Positions 44,101 through 54,265 of a stretch of 64,000 nt of DNA are shown piece after piece. A program made the translations under genes and the position numbers. The stretch spans positions 1,364,001-1,428,000 of the forward strand of contig NZ_CP046606.1 of NCBI RefSeq assembly GCF_030408355.1, read 5' to 3'. The stretch is from Corynebacterium afermentans subsp. afermentans (GTDB taxonomy: Bacteria; Actinomycetota; Actinomycetes; Mycobacteriales; Mycobacteriaceae). Under the pieces are notes generated by a model, which saw only the letters and a list, made by a program, of their open reading frames with translations, made no database searches and was not told where the DNA came from. Every line of letters begins with the position of its first letter. Position 1 is the first letter of the stretch.

Positions 44101-45067
44101 TGACCGCCGCGGCAAAGTGGTCGATCACGACACCGACCTCGGCGCGTTGAAGCGCCGCCAGGCCGGCAAGATCAAATCCTCCGTGTCCAAGGCCGGGCGC
44201 ACCTCCGAGTCGGATGCGGTGGCGAAGTGGACTACCGATTCCCTCGGCGCGGTGCCGGAGACGGTGACTACGACTATCGACGGCAACGAAGTCGACGCCT
44301 ACCCGGCACTCGAGGCCACCAGGAACGGCGTGAAAGTCACGGTGCACCCGACGAAGGCCGCCGCGGATGCCTCAATGGTCACAGCGACGCTGACGTTGCT
44401 GTTGCGCGAGGTCACGGTCAACGCAGGGCAGATGACCAAGGGGTTGCCGTTGCGCCAGAAGGTGGCGGTGGACCGCTACCCGCACGGCGGCGCCGCCGGG
44501 CTGGTGGAGGACGCCCGCGTCGCCGTGATCCGCGACCTGATGTTCTCCTCCGGCGGGCCGGTGCGCTCGCCGGAGGAGTTCGATGCGCTCGTGGCAGAAA
44601 TCCGCCCCCAGGTCGCTGGTGGGGTGCGCCGCGTGGTGGTCACCTTGGCGCCGGCTCTGGCGGAGTACGCGAATATCGCGGCAGAGCTTGAGCAGTGGGA
44701 GGGCCCGGCTATCGACGACATGACGTCGCAGCTGCGGTTTTTCCTGCCGAAGCACGCGGTGACTGTCCACGGCATCGGGCACTTGCAGCACCTGCCCCGC
44801 TACATTGACGCGATGCGCATCCGCCTGGAGGACATGCGGCTGGATCCGGACCGCGACGCCGACCGGCAGTCAGTGATTGATTCTGTGAAGGCATATTTGA
44901 CGCAGCGCATGAAGGCCTTGCCCGCTGGTCGCACGAAGACCAAGGCGTACAAGGATGTTTTGTGGCTGATTGAAGAGCTGCGTGTGAGCTTGTTCGCGCA
45001 GCGTTTGGGTACGCCGAAGCCGGTGAGCCAGCGGCGCATTGAGAAGAAGATTGACGCTCTGCGTTAG
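41102..45067 (+). CDS. hrpA: ATP-dependent RNA helicase HrpA
   Basis: 1321 residues, the largest gene here. DEAH-box motifs: GETGSGKTT (97-105), DEAHERSLN, SATIDPEAF and the Q-R-S-G-R-S-G-R motif VI. HA2/OB domain follows and the C-terminal 600 residues are the bacterial HrpA extension (DUF3418). Such helicases remodel mRNA and rescue stalled ribosomes in other bacteria. The gene lies 16 bases after oxyR in the conserved oxyR-hrpA-nrdR order. Length is typical of the family. Confidence 0.95.
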   Translation: MNEHESPTSPPTKPQLYEALDGVPIADVRRFRRRLKNAKSSEALSAIGADVVKAEAAVAKRDARIPEIAYPENLPVSARREDIMELVRDNQVVVIAGETGSGKTTQIPKMLLELGRGRRGLIGHTQPRRLAARTVAERIADELGQNIGESVGYAIRFDDRVSESTAVKLMTDGILLAEMQRDRFLNAYDTIIIDEAHERSLNIDFLLGYLKRLLPKRPDLKVIVTSATIDPEAFAEHFADAEGNPAPIIEVSGRTYPVEIRYRPLVEQVQGKDGSVKEVDTDMIDGVVDACKELMREGEGDILCFFASERDIRDCMEAIEKQHWRGVEVVPLFGRLSNAEQHRVFAPHSGRRIVLSTNIAETSLTVPGIHYVVDTGLARISRYSTRTKVQRLPIEEISQASANQRSGRSGRIADGVAIRLYSEDNFEARPEFTDPEILRTNLASVVLQMISLRLGDIKDFPFIQPPDQKAVRDGLLLLHELGAISDKERGGAPVLTDVGRDIARIPVDPKMARMLVEANRLGVLDDVTVIVASMTIQDVRERPLEYQAQADQAHARFKDATSDFLSSLKLWDYIGDSRDELSGNAFRKRMKREFLHYMRIREWFDLVRQLRDVERQLGWSRAENVAGERDADAIHKSLLTGLLSNIGARDGNSKEFQGARGTRFLVFPGSSLSKKPPEFLMAAELVETSRLWARDVAKIQPAWVEATAGQLMKHSYSEPVWSRKRSAAMVHQKSMLYGVTIVRDRLVPYHRVDAEGARNMFIRHALLEGDWNRHHHFIDHNEALLAEAAEVEEKVRRRGLVVDEDTLFEFYDSRLPKTVTTARHFDSWWKKKRAEDKHYLDFDPAALLDDEGVDSSTTAFPEVWRQGSIDYAVRYKFEPGDPFDGVTVDVSVPLLANLRPEGFDWLVPGLRSELAAEYIRTLPKALRKTVVPAPDFAERALEAIREKQDDDGASEADLRETPFAEALADALHSIGGRGINGTDFNPSALPEHLKVTFAAIDRRGKVVDHDTDLGALKRRQAGKIKSSVSKAGRTSESDAVAKWTTDSLGAVPETVTTTIDGNEVDAYPALEATRNGVKVTVHPTKAAADASMVTATLTLLLREVTVNAGQMTKGLPLRQKVAVDRYPHGGAAGLVEDARVAVIRDLMFSSGGPVRSPEEFDALVAEIRPQVAGGVRRVVVTLAPALAEYANIAAELEQWEGPAIDDMTSQLRFFLPKHAVTVHGIGHLQHLPRYIDAMRIRLEDMRLDPDRDADRQSVIDSVKAYLTQRMKALPAGRTKTKAYKDVLWLIEELRVSLFAQRLGTPKPVSQRRIEKKIDALR

Positions 45068-45082
45068 CGTCAAGACCGCGGG

Positions 45083-45541
45083 TTAAAAGTCCTCGCGGTC
45101 GCGGCGGCGCATGAGCCGGATTTCGGATTCGAAGTCGTCTGCGCTCTCGAACGACTTGTACACCGATGCGAAGCGCAGGTACGCCACTTCGTCGAGGGCG
45201 CGCAGCGGTTCAAGCACCGCCAGGCCGATCTCGTGGGCGGGCACCTGCGAGCTGCCCTGGGCGCGCACAGTCTCTTCCACTTCCTGGGCAAGGCGTTTCA
45301 AAGCGTCGTCGGTGACATCGCGGCCTTGGCATGCTCGACGCACGCCGACGATAAGTTTGTCGCGGTCAAACGGTTCGCTCACGCCGTTGCGTTTCACAAC
45401 GGTGAGGACTGCCTTTTCCACTGTGGTGAAACGTCCCCCGCACTCGGTGCACTCTCTGCGTCGACGAATCGCAGAGCCGGCTTCGACCAGCCGAGAGTCA
45501 GTCACACGGGATTGCTCGTTGTGGCAAAAAGGACAAAACAC
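45083..45541 (-). CDS. nrdR: Transcriptional repressor NrdR
   Basis: 152 residues from a GTG. The zinc ribbon has Cys3/Cys6 (CPFC) and Cys31/Cys34 (CTEC), followed by an ATP-cone domain (about 49-139, [16 protein letters not shown]). NrdR binds dATP/ATP and represses ribonucleotide reductase genes. It is convergent with hrpA (15 bases between the stops) and follows a DivS-like gene on the same strand. Confidence 0.95.
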   Translation of the reverse strand: MFCPFCHNEQSRVTDSRLVEAGSAIRRRRECTECGGRFTTVEKAVLTVVKRNGVSEPFDRDKLIVGVRRACQGRDVTDDALKRLAQEVEETVRAQGSSQVPAHEIGLAVLEPLRALDEVAYLRFASVYKSFESADDFESEIRLMRRRDREDF

Positions 45542-45597
45542 GGTTTTCCACCCCCAGAGTCTTCAAGGCTTGGTGTAGCCGTGAGTCTACGCCCTGC

Positions 45598-45999
45598 CTA
45601 TCGCGCCGTTGCCACGGTGGCGGTGTGCGCGGCCTGGCTGCTGGTCATCGATGAGGGATCCTGGTCTTGCGCCGAGAAAACGCCGCCGAATGCGGAACCG
45701 ATAAGCAGCGCCGCAGTCATGCATACGCCAAGCAGGAGCGTATCGCGCGTCTCGTGGCGCGTTTCGAACGTCTCGTGGCGCGTTTCGAACGTGTTCGCTT
45801 CTGTAGAACCGCCCGAAACCCGGTTTGAGACAGAACGAGCACTCGTTCGATGAGACGCAGAAATGGTTCGAACACCGGCCCCGCCGCTTCGACGCTTCGG
45901 CACAGAATCAAGGTCCCAAATCTCCGCCGGGGGAACCACGGATGCGGCGCCCGTGCGAGATGCGGATGCATTGTGTACTGGATTGATTGCAATGGACAT
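45598..45999 (-). CDS. DivS-like SOS cell-division suppressor, membrane-anchored
   Basis: 133 residues from ATG 45999 with GAAGGGAG. A disordered Ser/Arg-rich N-terminus, an internal 7-residue duplication (TFETRHE twice, 70-83), and one membrane helix (about 87-108, LLGVCMTAALLIGSAF), followed by a polar tail. The position, divergent from lexA and next to nrdR, is that of divS in C. glutamicum (and of the LysM cell wall hydrolase Rv2719c in M. tuberculosis). DivS blocks FtsZ ring formation during SOS. Sequence similarity to DivS is weak by eye, so the function rests mostly on place and shared SOS-like operators. No LysM domain is seen. Confidence 0.6.
   Translation of the reverse strand: MSIAINPVHNASASRTGAASVVPPAEIWDLDSVPKRRSGGAGVRTISASHRTSARSVSNRVSGGSTEANTFETRHETFETRHETRDTLLLGVCMTAALLIGSAFGGVFSAQDQDPSSMTSSQAAHTATVATAR
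45747..45788. repeat. 21-bp tandem duplication inside the DivS-like gene
   Basis: Two exact 21-base units (45747-45767 and 45768-45788; each contains GTCTCGTGGCGCG) encode the repeated peptide TFETRHE. A third partial unit follows. In frame, so the gene is not broken. Confidence 0.85.
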
Positions 46000-46050
46000 G
46001 GTGAGTCTCCCTTCGTTTCGCGGCACACATTACGTTCGGCGCCGACACGC

Positions 46051-46069
46051 TCGAACGTTCTAACGTTCA
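46051..46069. promoter_or_regulatory. Candidate LexA (SOS) box between divS-like gene and lexA
   Basis: GAACGTT-CT-AACGTTC (46053-46068) is a perfect dyad within TCGAACGTTCTAACGTTCA. GTTCGA-type half sites also occur at about 46073 and 46091. Corynebacterial SOS boxes have a TCGAAC...GTTCGA frame. Placement between the divergent genes fits shared control. Confidence 0.55.
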
Positions 46070-46209
46070 TTTGTTCGAATACGCTTACGTGTTCGATTTA
46101 TAGCACCCCAGCCGACAGGTGTCCACCCTAACGCTGCAACCATCGAACATGAGTGCCCTATCTGGTAGGTTCGTAGGCGCACTACGCCACCGAGCCCAAG
46201 GAGAACGTC

Positions 46210-46890
46210 ATGGCACGAAAGAAGGCCGAGCCCGGCAACCCGGATTTCAACGCACTGTCTGACCGTCAGCGCCGTATCCTCCAGGTCATTCAGGACGCTG
46301 TTGTCCTGCGCGGTTACCCGCCGAGCATCCGCGAGATCGGCGATGCCGCTGGTTTGCAGTCCACCTCCTCTGTCGCATACCAGCTCAAGGAGCTGGAGAA
46401 GAAGGGTTTCCTTCGTCGCGACCCGAACAAGCCGCGCGCCGTGGATCTGCGTCAGCTGCCAGAGACCGGACGCAAACAGCGCAAGCCGCAGGAAGCGAAG
46501 CCGGAGGATTCGGGCAATGCCCGCTACGTGCCGGTGGTTGGCCAGATCGCTGCAGGTGCTCCGATCCTCGCCGAAGAGAACGTGGACACCTATTACCCGC
46601 TGCCCGAGGAGCTGCTCGGCGACGGCGATGTTTTCATGCTCAAGGTTGTCGGCGAATCCATGCGCGAGGCCGGCATCCTCGACGGTGACTGGGTTGTTGT
46701 CCGCTCCCAGCCGAACGCGGAGGAGGGCGAGTTCGTGGCGGCGCTTCTGGACGGTGAGGCGACGGTCAAGGAGTTCCACCGCGACTCCACCGGTGTGTGG
46801 CTGTTGCCCCACAACGATGCATTCGAGCCGATCAAGGGCGACGAGGCTGAGATCATGGGGCGTGTCATCTCGGTGTTCCGTACTCTGTAA
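46210..46890 (+). CDS. lexA: SOS response repressor LexA
   Basis: 226 residues. N-terminal winged helix (about 15-72, [23 protein letters not shown]), linker, and a C-terminal peptidase domain with cleavage site Ala115-Gly116 (QIAAGAPI), Ser150 (GESMREAG) and Lys187 (EATVKEF). With RecA filaments LexA cuts itself and releases SOS genes, which here may include the neighbouring DivS-like gene and recA-recX at the right end. Start with AAGGAGAA eight bases upstream. Confidence 0.96.
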   Translation: MARKKAEPGNPDFNALSDRQRRILQVIQDAVVLRGYPPSIREIGDAAGLQSTSSVAYQLKELEKKGFLRRDPNKPRAVDLRQLPETGRKQRKPQEAKPEDSGNARYVPVVGQIAAGAPILAEENVDTYYPLPEELLGDGDVFMLKVVGESMREAGILDGDWVVVRSQPNAEEGEFVAALLDGEATVKEFHRDSTGVWLLPHNDAFEPIKGDEAEIMGRVISVFRTL

Positions 46891-46940
46891 CCGGTGCGTG
46901 TGCGCCGAGAAAACACGAAGACCCAAAGCGCAGGAGATCG

Positions 46941-47729
46941 ATGTACGCCGAGGAGCGGAGACGCCAGATCGCGTCTTTGACCGCAGTTGAAGGCCGCGTC
47001 AATGTCACCGAGTTGGCGCAGCGCTTCGAGGTCACCGCGGAAACAATCCGCCGGGACCTTTCGGCGCTGCACGATGAGGGCGCGGTGCAGCGCGTCCACG
47101 GCGGCGCGGTGGCCAGCCAGTCGTACCGCTCTACGGAGATCCCTCTAGATACCCGCCAGCGCGCCTCGCTCGCGGCCAAGACCGCGATTGCGGAAACCGC
47201 GTTGCAGTTCGTACCGGATACGCAAAACTGCACGATCTTTTTGGACTCGGGCACAACTATCAGCAGCTTGGGCAAGCGACTTGCAGAGACTCGCGGGGAT
47301 AGGGAGTACTCGGTGGTGACCAACTCCATCCCCACTGCCTTGGAGCTGAGTGATTCCGGTTTACCCGATGTGCAGCTACTCGGTGGCAGTGTCCGTCCGA
47401 TCAGCCAGGCGGTCGTCGGCAGTACTGCACTTCGCACACTGGCCCTGTTGCGAGCTGACGTTGCGTTTGTGGGCACCAACGCGCTGTCCATAGGTCACGG
47501 CCTCTCTACCCCAGACGCCCAGGAAGCTGCGGTGAAAGCTGCGATGGTGACGAATGCCCGCAAGGTTGTTGTGTTGTGCGATTCCACGAAGCTGGGCAAC
47601 GACTATGTGGTCAGCTTCGCGCCGCTGACGGATATTGATGTGGTGGTCACCGACGCTGAGGCTCCCTCCACCTTCGTCGACGAGCTGCGCTCGCACGGTA
47701 TTGAGGTCGTGCTCGCACAGACCCAATAG
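46941..47729 (+). CDS. sugR: DeoR-type transcriptional regulator of PTS sugar genes (SugR position)
   Basis: 262 residues. The DeoR helix-turn-helix (about 5-58, VNVTELAQRFEVTAETIRRDL, with HGGAV after it) and a sugar-phosphate-sensing domain (LDSGTTISSLGK, TNSIPTALEL, GGSVRPISQAVVG) are typical. In C. glutamicum SugR lies after lexA and represses ptsG, ptsI, ptsH, fruRKF and others, released by fructose-6/1-phosphates. Gene order here supports SugR, but the fru operon and ptsI do not follow in this window. Close relatives (GlpR-type) cannot be fully excluded. Confidence 0.78.
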   Translation: MYAEERRRQIASLTAVEGRVNVTELAQRFEVTAETIRRDLSALHDEGAVQRVHGGAVASQSYRSTEIPLDTRQRASLAAKTAIAETALQFVPDTQNCTIFLDSGTTISSLGKRLAETRGDREYSVVTNSIPTALELSDSGLPDVQLLGGSVRPISQAVVGSTALRTLALLRADVAFVGTNALSIGHGLSTPDAQEAAVKAAMVTNARKVVVLCDSTKLGNDYVVSFAPLTDIDVVVTDAEAPSTFVDELRSHGIEVVLAQTQ

Positions 47730-47814
47730 CGCGAGCAACATGGTGGCATCAACGTCTGTTTGCGACCTACACTCGTTGCAGACCTGAATGAAAAATAACG
47801 GAAAGGACACCCGA

Positions 47815-48084
47815 ATGGCTTCCAAGACTGTAAAGGTCGGTTCCACCGTCGGGCTGCACGCACGCCCGGCCACGGTGATCGCCGATGCTGCCGGCGAGTA
47901 CGATGACGAGATTTTGCTGACCCTTGTCGGTGGCGACGATGACGACGAGACGGACGCTGCCTCCTCGCTGATGATTATGGCCATGGGCGCCGAGCACGGC
48001 GATGAGGTCACCGTGACCTCCGACAACGCAGATGCCGTGGAAAAGATCGGGACGCTGATCGAGCAGAACCTCGACGAAGAGTAA
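47815..48084 (+). CDS. ptsH: Phosphocarrier protein HPr
   Basis: 89 residues from ATG 47815 with GGAAAGGA upstream. The phosphorylated His15 lies in GLHARPAT. The region around the regulatory Ser46 differs from Firmicutes and has the corynebacterial form (ASSLMIMAMGAEHGDEV), and no HPr kinase effect is expected. HPr carries phosphate from enzyme I to sugar-specific EIIs. Close to SugR, but enzyme I is not in this window. Confidence 0.94.
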   Translation: MASKTVKVGSTVGLHARPATVIADAAGEYDDEILLTLVGGDDDDETDAASSLMIMAMGAEHGDEVTVTSDNADAVEKIGTLIEQNLDEE

Positions 48085-48109
48085 GCGCTCCTCGCTTTAC
48101 CGCGAGCTC

Positions 48110-48138
48110 ACGCCCGGGCCACGCGCCCGGGCGTTTTT
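48110..48138 (+). terminator. Rho-independent terminator after ptsH
   Basis: ACGCCCGGGC (48110-48119) pairs with GCCCGGGCGT (48125-48134) around CACGC, followed by TTTT. It ends the lexA-sugR-ptsH block before the convergent uracil permease. Confidence 0.9.
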
Positions 48139-48159
48139 ACGTGCAATCAGTGCCGGACG

Positions 48160-49470
48160 CTACAACGTCGACGGCTGAGACACCTCGAAATCCTTTCGGT
48201 ACTGCCCCTCCCCCAACGTGTCGTACGCCCAGCGCATGAGCGGGTAAACCACAATGATGCCGACCGAGCCCAGCGCGATGCCTTCCAGGGTCACAGCTCC
48301 GACATCCAGGGTGAGGTTGCCGATGCCCACAATCAGCGCGACCGCGGCCGCGGTCAGGTTCGCCGGGTCGGTGAAGTCCACCTTGTTGTCCTGCCAGATG
48401 CGCACGCCCAGCATGCCGATGAGCCCGTAGAGCACTAGGCACGCGCCGCCGAGCACTCCTGCGGGGATGGTGAAGATTACGGCGCCAAACTTCGGGATGA
48501 ACGCCAGCACGATCGCGAACACGGCGGCGACCCAGTACGCGGCGGTGGAATACACCTTCGTCGCCGCCATCACACCGATGTTTTCTGCGTAGGTGGTTGT
48601 GCCGGATCCGCCGAAGCCGCCGGCGAGTGTGGTGGCAATACCGTCGCCGATCAGCGCTCTCCCCTGCATGTCGTCGAGATTGCGCCCGGTCATCTCCGAG
48701 ACTGCCTTGACGTGGCCGACGTTCTCCGCGATGAGCACCACCAGCACCGGCAGGGTCACCAGCACCGCGGAAACATGGAACTCGGGCTGGTGAAACTGCG
48801 GCAGGCCGATCCACGGCGCGTCGGCAATGGTCTGCAGCGCGTCCTCGCCCAGGCCACCTGTCATGGCAGCAAACAGCCAACCGACGAGCACGCCAATGAG
48901 GATGGACAGGCGCGAAAGCAGCCCACGGGTGGCCACTGTCACCACCACGACCGTCAGCAGTGTCACCCCTGCCACCCAGGGCTGGGTTTCCACGTTCGAC
49001 ACTGCAGTCGGAGCGAGGTTGAAGCCGATCAGGGCGACGATGGCGCCGGTGACCGCGGGCGGCATCACCGCGTCGATGACCCGCTTGCCCGCCCATTCCA
49101 CGATGATGCCGACGAGGATGAGCGTCACACCGGTGAGCAGCACCCCACCCAGCTGCGCACCGACACCGTACTGCTGCGAAGCCGTCAACGGCGCGATAAA
49201 CGCAAAGGATGAGCCCAGGTAGCTAGGCACTTTGTTGCGGGTAATCAGCAAAAAGATGATGGTTCCCAGGCCGGAGAACAGCAACGTGGTGTTCACCGGG
49301 AATCCCGTCAGGGTGGGCACCAGCAGTGTCGCGCCGAACATGGCCACGACGTGCTGCATGCCAATGCCGATTGTGCGCGGCCAGCTCAGCCGCTCGTCCG
49401 GGGCGACAACTGCCCCGGGGCGCACAGTGCGCCCGTCTCCGTGAAGGGTCCAGCCGAAAGTGTTAGTCAC
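48160..49470 (-). CDS. uraA: Uracil/xanthine permease (UraA type)
   Basis: 436 residues with about 12-14 membrane segments in the nucleobase-cation-symport-2 fold. Typical motifs: [18 protein letters not shown] (helix 8), [25 protein letters not shown] (the helix 10 substrate motif with TTTYAENIG), and [13 protein letters not shown]. The protein takes up uracil with protons. The gene order after ptsH is similar to C. glutamicum (uriT/uraA region). Substrate uracil is likely but xanthine is possible. No clear ribosome site was seen. Confidence 0.9.
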   Translation of the reverse strand: MTNTFGWTLHGDGRTVRPGAVVAPDERLSWPRTIGIGMQHVVAMFGATLLVPTLTGFPVNTTLLFSGLGTIIFLLITRNKVPSYLGSSFAFIAPLTASQQYGVGAQLGGVLLTGVTLILVGIIVEWAGKRVIDAVMPPAVTGAIVALIGFNLAPTAVSNVETQPWVAGVTLLTVVVVTVATRGLLSRLSILIGVLVGWLFAAMTGGLGEDALQTIADAPWIGLPQFHQPEFHVSAVLVTLPVLVVLIAENVGHVKAVSEMTGRNLDDMQGRALIGDGIATTLAGGFGGSGTTTYAENIGVMAATKVYSTAAYWVAAVFAIVLAFIPKFGAVIFTIPAGVLGGACLVLYGLIGMLGVRIWQDNKVDFTDPANLTAAAVALIVGIGNLTLDVGAVTLEGIALGSVGIIVVYPLMRWAYDTLGEGQYRKDFEVSQPSTL

Positions 49471-49571
49471 GAAACGCCATTATCACCCCGCCTGCTGAAA
49501 ATTCCTTTTCCGGGGGTGACAGACGGGCAAAGTACACAGCTCTCAGAGTGGCCTTGCTATTTTTGATCACC

Positions 49572-50293
49572 ATGGAGATTATTGTGCGCCCAACCGCCGA
49601 AGACGCAGGCGTGTCCGCAGCCGACATCATCGAACCGTTCGTTCGCGATGGCGCGACGCTCGGCCTGGCCACGGGCTCGACCCCGAACCCCACGTACATG
49701 GAGCTGGCCCGCCGCCACCGCGAGGAGAACTTGAGCTTCGCGCAGTGCGACGCGTTCCTTTTAGACGAGTATGTCGGGCTGGAACGCTCCGACGAGCAGT
49801 CCTACTACGCCACCATCCGCCGCGAGTTCACCAACCACATCGACATCGACGATGCGAAGGTGCAGTCCCTCGACGGCCTGGCGGCAGACCCCGCGGCAGA
49901 AGCCCGCAGCTACGAGGAACGCATCACCGCCGCCGGCGGCGTGGACGTGCAGATCCTCGGCGTCGGCGCCAACGGCCACATCGCGTTCAACGAGCCGCCC
50001 AGCACCCTGGATTCGCGCACGCGCGAGATCGACCTTCACCCCACCACCGTGGCGGATAACGCCCGCTTCTTCGACAACGAGGACCAGGTGCCGCGCAAGG
50101 CCATGACCCAGGGCGTGGGCACCATCATGGAGGCGCACACCATTGTGCTCATCGCCACCGGCCCGAATAAAGCCGACGCAGTCAAGGCCCTCGTTGAGGG
50201 GCCGGTGACACCGGGCTGCCCGGCATCGGTGCTGCAAAACCACCCGCGAACTACGGTGATCCTCGACGAGGACGCGGCGGCGAAGCTCGAGCG

Positions 50294-50297
<4 letters not shown>
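49572..50297 (+). CDS. nagB: Glucosamine-6-phosphate deaminase
   Basis: 241 residues from ATG 49572. TATTTT (49559-49564) is seven bases upstream, so a leaderless start is likely. Motifs: [35 protein letters not shown] with the catalytic His, and MTQGVGTIM. It converts glucosamine-6-phosphate to fructose-6-phosphate and ammonia. nagA and nanE are not adjacent, unlike the nag operon of C. glutamicum. It is convergent with hflX and the stops share CTAG. Confidence 0.9.
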
Positions 50298-51829
<1,532 letters not shown>

Positions 51830-51899
51830 ATCTACCCGATAGAACGCAGTATGGCCCAGGATTCTTCCCGACTAGGCCGATTGACTAGAATCTACGGCC

Positions 51900-52652
51900 A
51901 TGAGCACAGCAGTGAGCACCGATCTTTCCGCACTCGGCTTGAGCTTTAACAAGTGGCAGGATGCGGTCGAAGCCGCGATTGCCACCGACCGCCTCGCAGT
52001 CGTCGGCGAGGTTCGCGGCGGCCAGCTGATTCAGTACACCGACCCGTCCGGCGCGCAGCTGAACATCCTGGCTGTGGAGCCGTTTGCCACGTTCGCGGGC
52101 TTTGAGTCGGTCACCAGCACCTACGCGCACATTACGCCGCTTAACGACGTTGTCGCGCTGGCCGATGTTGTCGATCCCCGCGGCAACGCCATGGCATCGC
52201 TGACGGTGAACCTCGCGCAGGAGCCGCTGCTTGTGGACGATCCCGCGCTCGAGTGGCAGGAACTCTCCGTCACGGCGCTGGGCTTGGCGGTTGACCGCTA
52301 CGAATCCACCGACGCCTACCTGGCGCTGCACCCGGGCGCTGTGGTGGGCACCGTGGCATCCCCCGGCGCCGAGGCTGTAGCGACCGGCAGCGCCACCACC
52401 CCGGATGCGAGCGCTGAGTTTTCGGCCCGCGTGCTCGAGGCGGAGTACCGCACCTCCGCGCTGACCGGCCAGCGCTTCATCCACGTCTCCGTGGATGCCG
52501 CCTTCCCGTTCGACGTGTGCCTGCCGGACGGCGAGCTGCCCGCCCGCGATTCCGTGATCGCCGGCACCGCCGTGATGGCGGGCTCCATCCCGACGCCTTC
52601 CGGTGGCGGCTGTGGGGGCTGCGGCGGATCCTGCGGGTGCGGCGGCCACTAG
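51900..52652 (+). CDS. Unknown conserved protein with Gly/Cys-rich C-terminal tail
   Basis: 250 residues. TAGAAT (51886-51891) is eight bases before the ATG, so the mRNA is probably leaderless. The body (1-230) is an Ala/Val-rich alpha-beta protein without a recognised family. The last 16 residues GGGCGGCGGSCGCGGH contain four cysteines and one histidine and could bind a metal, or be lipid/protein-linked; the purpose is unknown. No signal peptide, so it is probably cytoplasmic. It is divergent from hflX and followed 19 bases later by a membrane protein gene, so the two may form an operon. Confidence 0.68.
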   Translation: MSTAVSTDLSALGLSFNKWQDAVEAAIATDRLAVVGEVRGGQLIQYTDPSGAQLNILAVEPFATFAGFESVTSTYAHITPLNDVVALADVVDPRGNAMASLTVNLAQEPLLVDDPALEWQELSVTALGLAVDRYESTDAYLALHPGAVVGTVASPGAEAVATGSATTPDASAEFSARVLEAEYRTSALTGQRFIHVSVDAAFPFDVCLPDGELPARDSVIAGTAVMAGSIPTPSGGGCGGCGGSCGCGGH

Positions 52653-52671
52653 ACGTTACAAAGGCTTCCCG

Positions 52672-53187
52672 ATGAACTCACCGAACAGGGATCTCTCCCG
52701 AGCGTTAATCGGCGCACTTGTGCTCGCTGCCGTTGTGCTGCTGGTGTTCACGCTCAAACTGCCGGGTCTTTTGCTGTCGGCACTGCTGATCATCGGGGCG
52801 ATCTTGCTCGTGCGGCGCGTGCAGATTGACCCGGAGGTCATGGCCATCCGGTCGTCGCTGCAGTACGCGCGCGACGACATCGCTGAGGTGCTCGACGCCT
52901 ACGAGCAGCTGCAGCACGGCGCGAGCGCATCCGACATTGCGGACCGCACCTTGCACTACCCCGCCCTGGCGAACCCGGATAATTCGGTGCCACAAGTCAA
53001 CGAGTTTCTACTCCGCGCGTCTTCCGCCCGGCGCTTCTTAGAGCGCATCGACGGCTACCTGGAGTCCGCATCCACCGACAAGGCGCAGCTGGAGCGCATC
53101 CTCACTGTCGCCGACGAGCGCGCCTTCGAGCTACAGGAGGCCTGGGACGACGCACGCCGGGCCGCGAAAGAAATCGGCCCGGCGTAG
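52672..53187 (+). CDS. Unknown small membrane protein
   Basis: 171 residues from ATG 52672. Two adjacent membrane helices near the N-terminus (about 8-40, ALIGALVLAAVVLLVFTLKL and LLLSALLIIGAILLV), then a cytoplasmic helical domain (about 50-165) rich in Ala/Glu. No family recognised. It follows the Gly/Cys-tail gene by 19 bases, with only a weak ribosome site, suggesting coupling. C. glutamicum has a protein of this type at the same place between hflX and dapF, which is inferred from gene order. Confidence 0.7.
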   Translation: MNSPNRDLSRALIGALVLAAVVLLVFTLKLPGLLLSALLIIGAILLVRRVQIDPEVMAIRSSLQYARDDIAEVLDAYEQLQHGASASDIADRTLHYPALANPDNSVPQVNEFLLRASSARRFLERIDGYLESASTDKAQLERILTVADERAFELQEAWDDARRAAKEIGPA

Positions 53188-53225
53188 GTCTTCAATTTTT
53201 CTCGGGTTCCCGAGGGCAGCTGTTG

Positions 53226-54137
53226 CTAGAACGGCAGCGTGATGCCCAGCTGCGGTGCGAAGGCAACCACACCGCCAGCAATCAGGCCGAGTGCAACCAG
53301 CACACCAGCGATAATGCCAATGATCTTGCCGGTGTCCTCGCTGGAGCCGTTGTTCTTGGCGTTGTCGGTGGCCTTGTCGCCGGCCTTGTCACCTGGCTTG
53401 GTCTGATCCGGCTTGGTCGTCTTCGCGGTCGGGAACTTAACATCGCGCTTGCCCCCATCAGCGCAGGCGGTTTGTGCGTCACCCATAGCGCGGGCGAATT
53501 CGTCCGCAAATGCTGGCCACTTCTGTCCAAATGGCGTCGCAGCAAAAGCTTTACGCGCCTGCGCCGCTTTGTCACCCGAAATTTCTAAAGCGTCGATGAT
53601 ATAACCGGGGAGATCTGGGGCGGAGACTGGCTCGCGACTTGCTTCAACCTTGCTGAAGATCAGATCGCCAAGCAAGTCGTCTTCGTCGATAACTTTTCGA
53701 AGGCTGGGGTGTACGGACAGCATCTTTGCTTCAAGATATGCCTCGTACGTGTATTGCTTATTGACATCATCAAAGCGGTTCTCTTCCTCAGTGGCCCGCA
53801 GCCCCAGCCGTGCATACTGAGCGTCGGCGGGTTCTTTCCCAGCTTCTATCACGCTGACGATCTCTCGAACCTCTGGTGCATTCGCCACCCGATCGCCTAA
53901 CTCCTTGAAATCCGGGTATACAGATTCGACACTGGCGACGCCTGCTTCCGCAAGTGTAGTGACATTGAACGCTTCCATTTGCTGCTCGAGGTAGCGCTGC
54001 TCCGCGTCGGTGAGACGGACGGAACACGTCGCGTCATAGTCCTTGGGCCCAATCTGCGCCGCATCAGCAACCGGGGCGGTGATGAGAGATGCCGAGAGGC
54101 CAAGGGCTACAGCCGAGGCGAGAACTTTGCGTTGCAT
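53226..54137 (-). CDS. Secreted, C-terminally anchored protein of unknown function
   Basis: 303 residues from ATG 54137 with CAGGAG; a longer frame exists but has no good site. A Sec signal ends about residue 26 (ADA-AQIG). The mature part (27-245) is helical with two cysteines (ATCSVRL, QTACADGG) that may pair. A Lys/Asp/Pro linker (about 220-270) precedes a C-terminal membrane helix (about 276-298, GIIAGVLVALGLIAGGVVAF). The layout fits a cell-surface protein tethered to the membrane. No family was recognised; the gene appears lineage-specific. Confidence 0.72.
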   Translation of the reverse strand: MQRKVLASAVALGLSASLITAPVADAAQIGPKDYDATCSVRLTDAEQRYLEQQMEAFNVTTLAEAGVASVESVYPDFKELGDRVANAPEVREIVSVIEAGKEPADAQYARLGLRATEEENRFDDVNKQYTYEAYLEAKMLSVHPSLRKVIDEDDLLGDLIFSKVEASREPVSAPDLPGYIIDALEISGDKAAQARKAFAATPFGQKWPAFADEFARAMGDAQTACADGGKRDVKFPTAKTTKPDQTKPGDKAGDKATDNAKNNGSSEDTGKIIGIIAGVLVALGLIAGGVVAFAPQLGITLPF

Positions 54138-54265
54138 GGAAGACTCCTGTCCGAATGCTGGGAAAAACAACGGCAGTTGAATCATATGCCGACGTGTGAC
54201 AAAAAGTTCTGGAACCGCGATAAATATTCATCGCGGCGCATTGTTCCGGGCAATAATCCGCGAAC

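Noticed and set aside
46071..46095. Second full LexA box TTCGAAT...GTTCGAT
   Set aside because: The two half sites are about 22 bases across rather than the 16 of the corynebacterial box, so I kept only the perfect dyad at 46053-46068.
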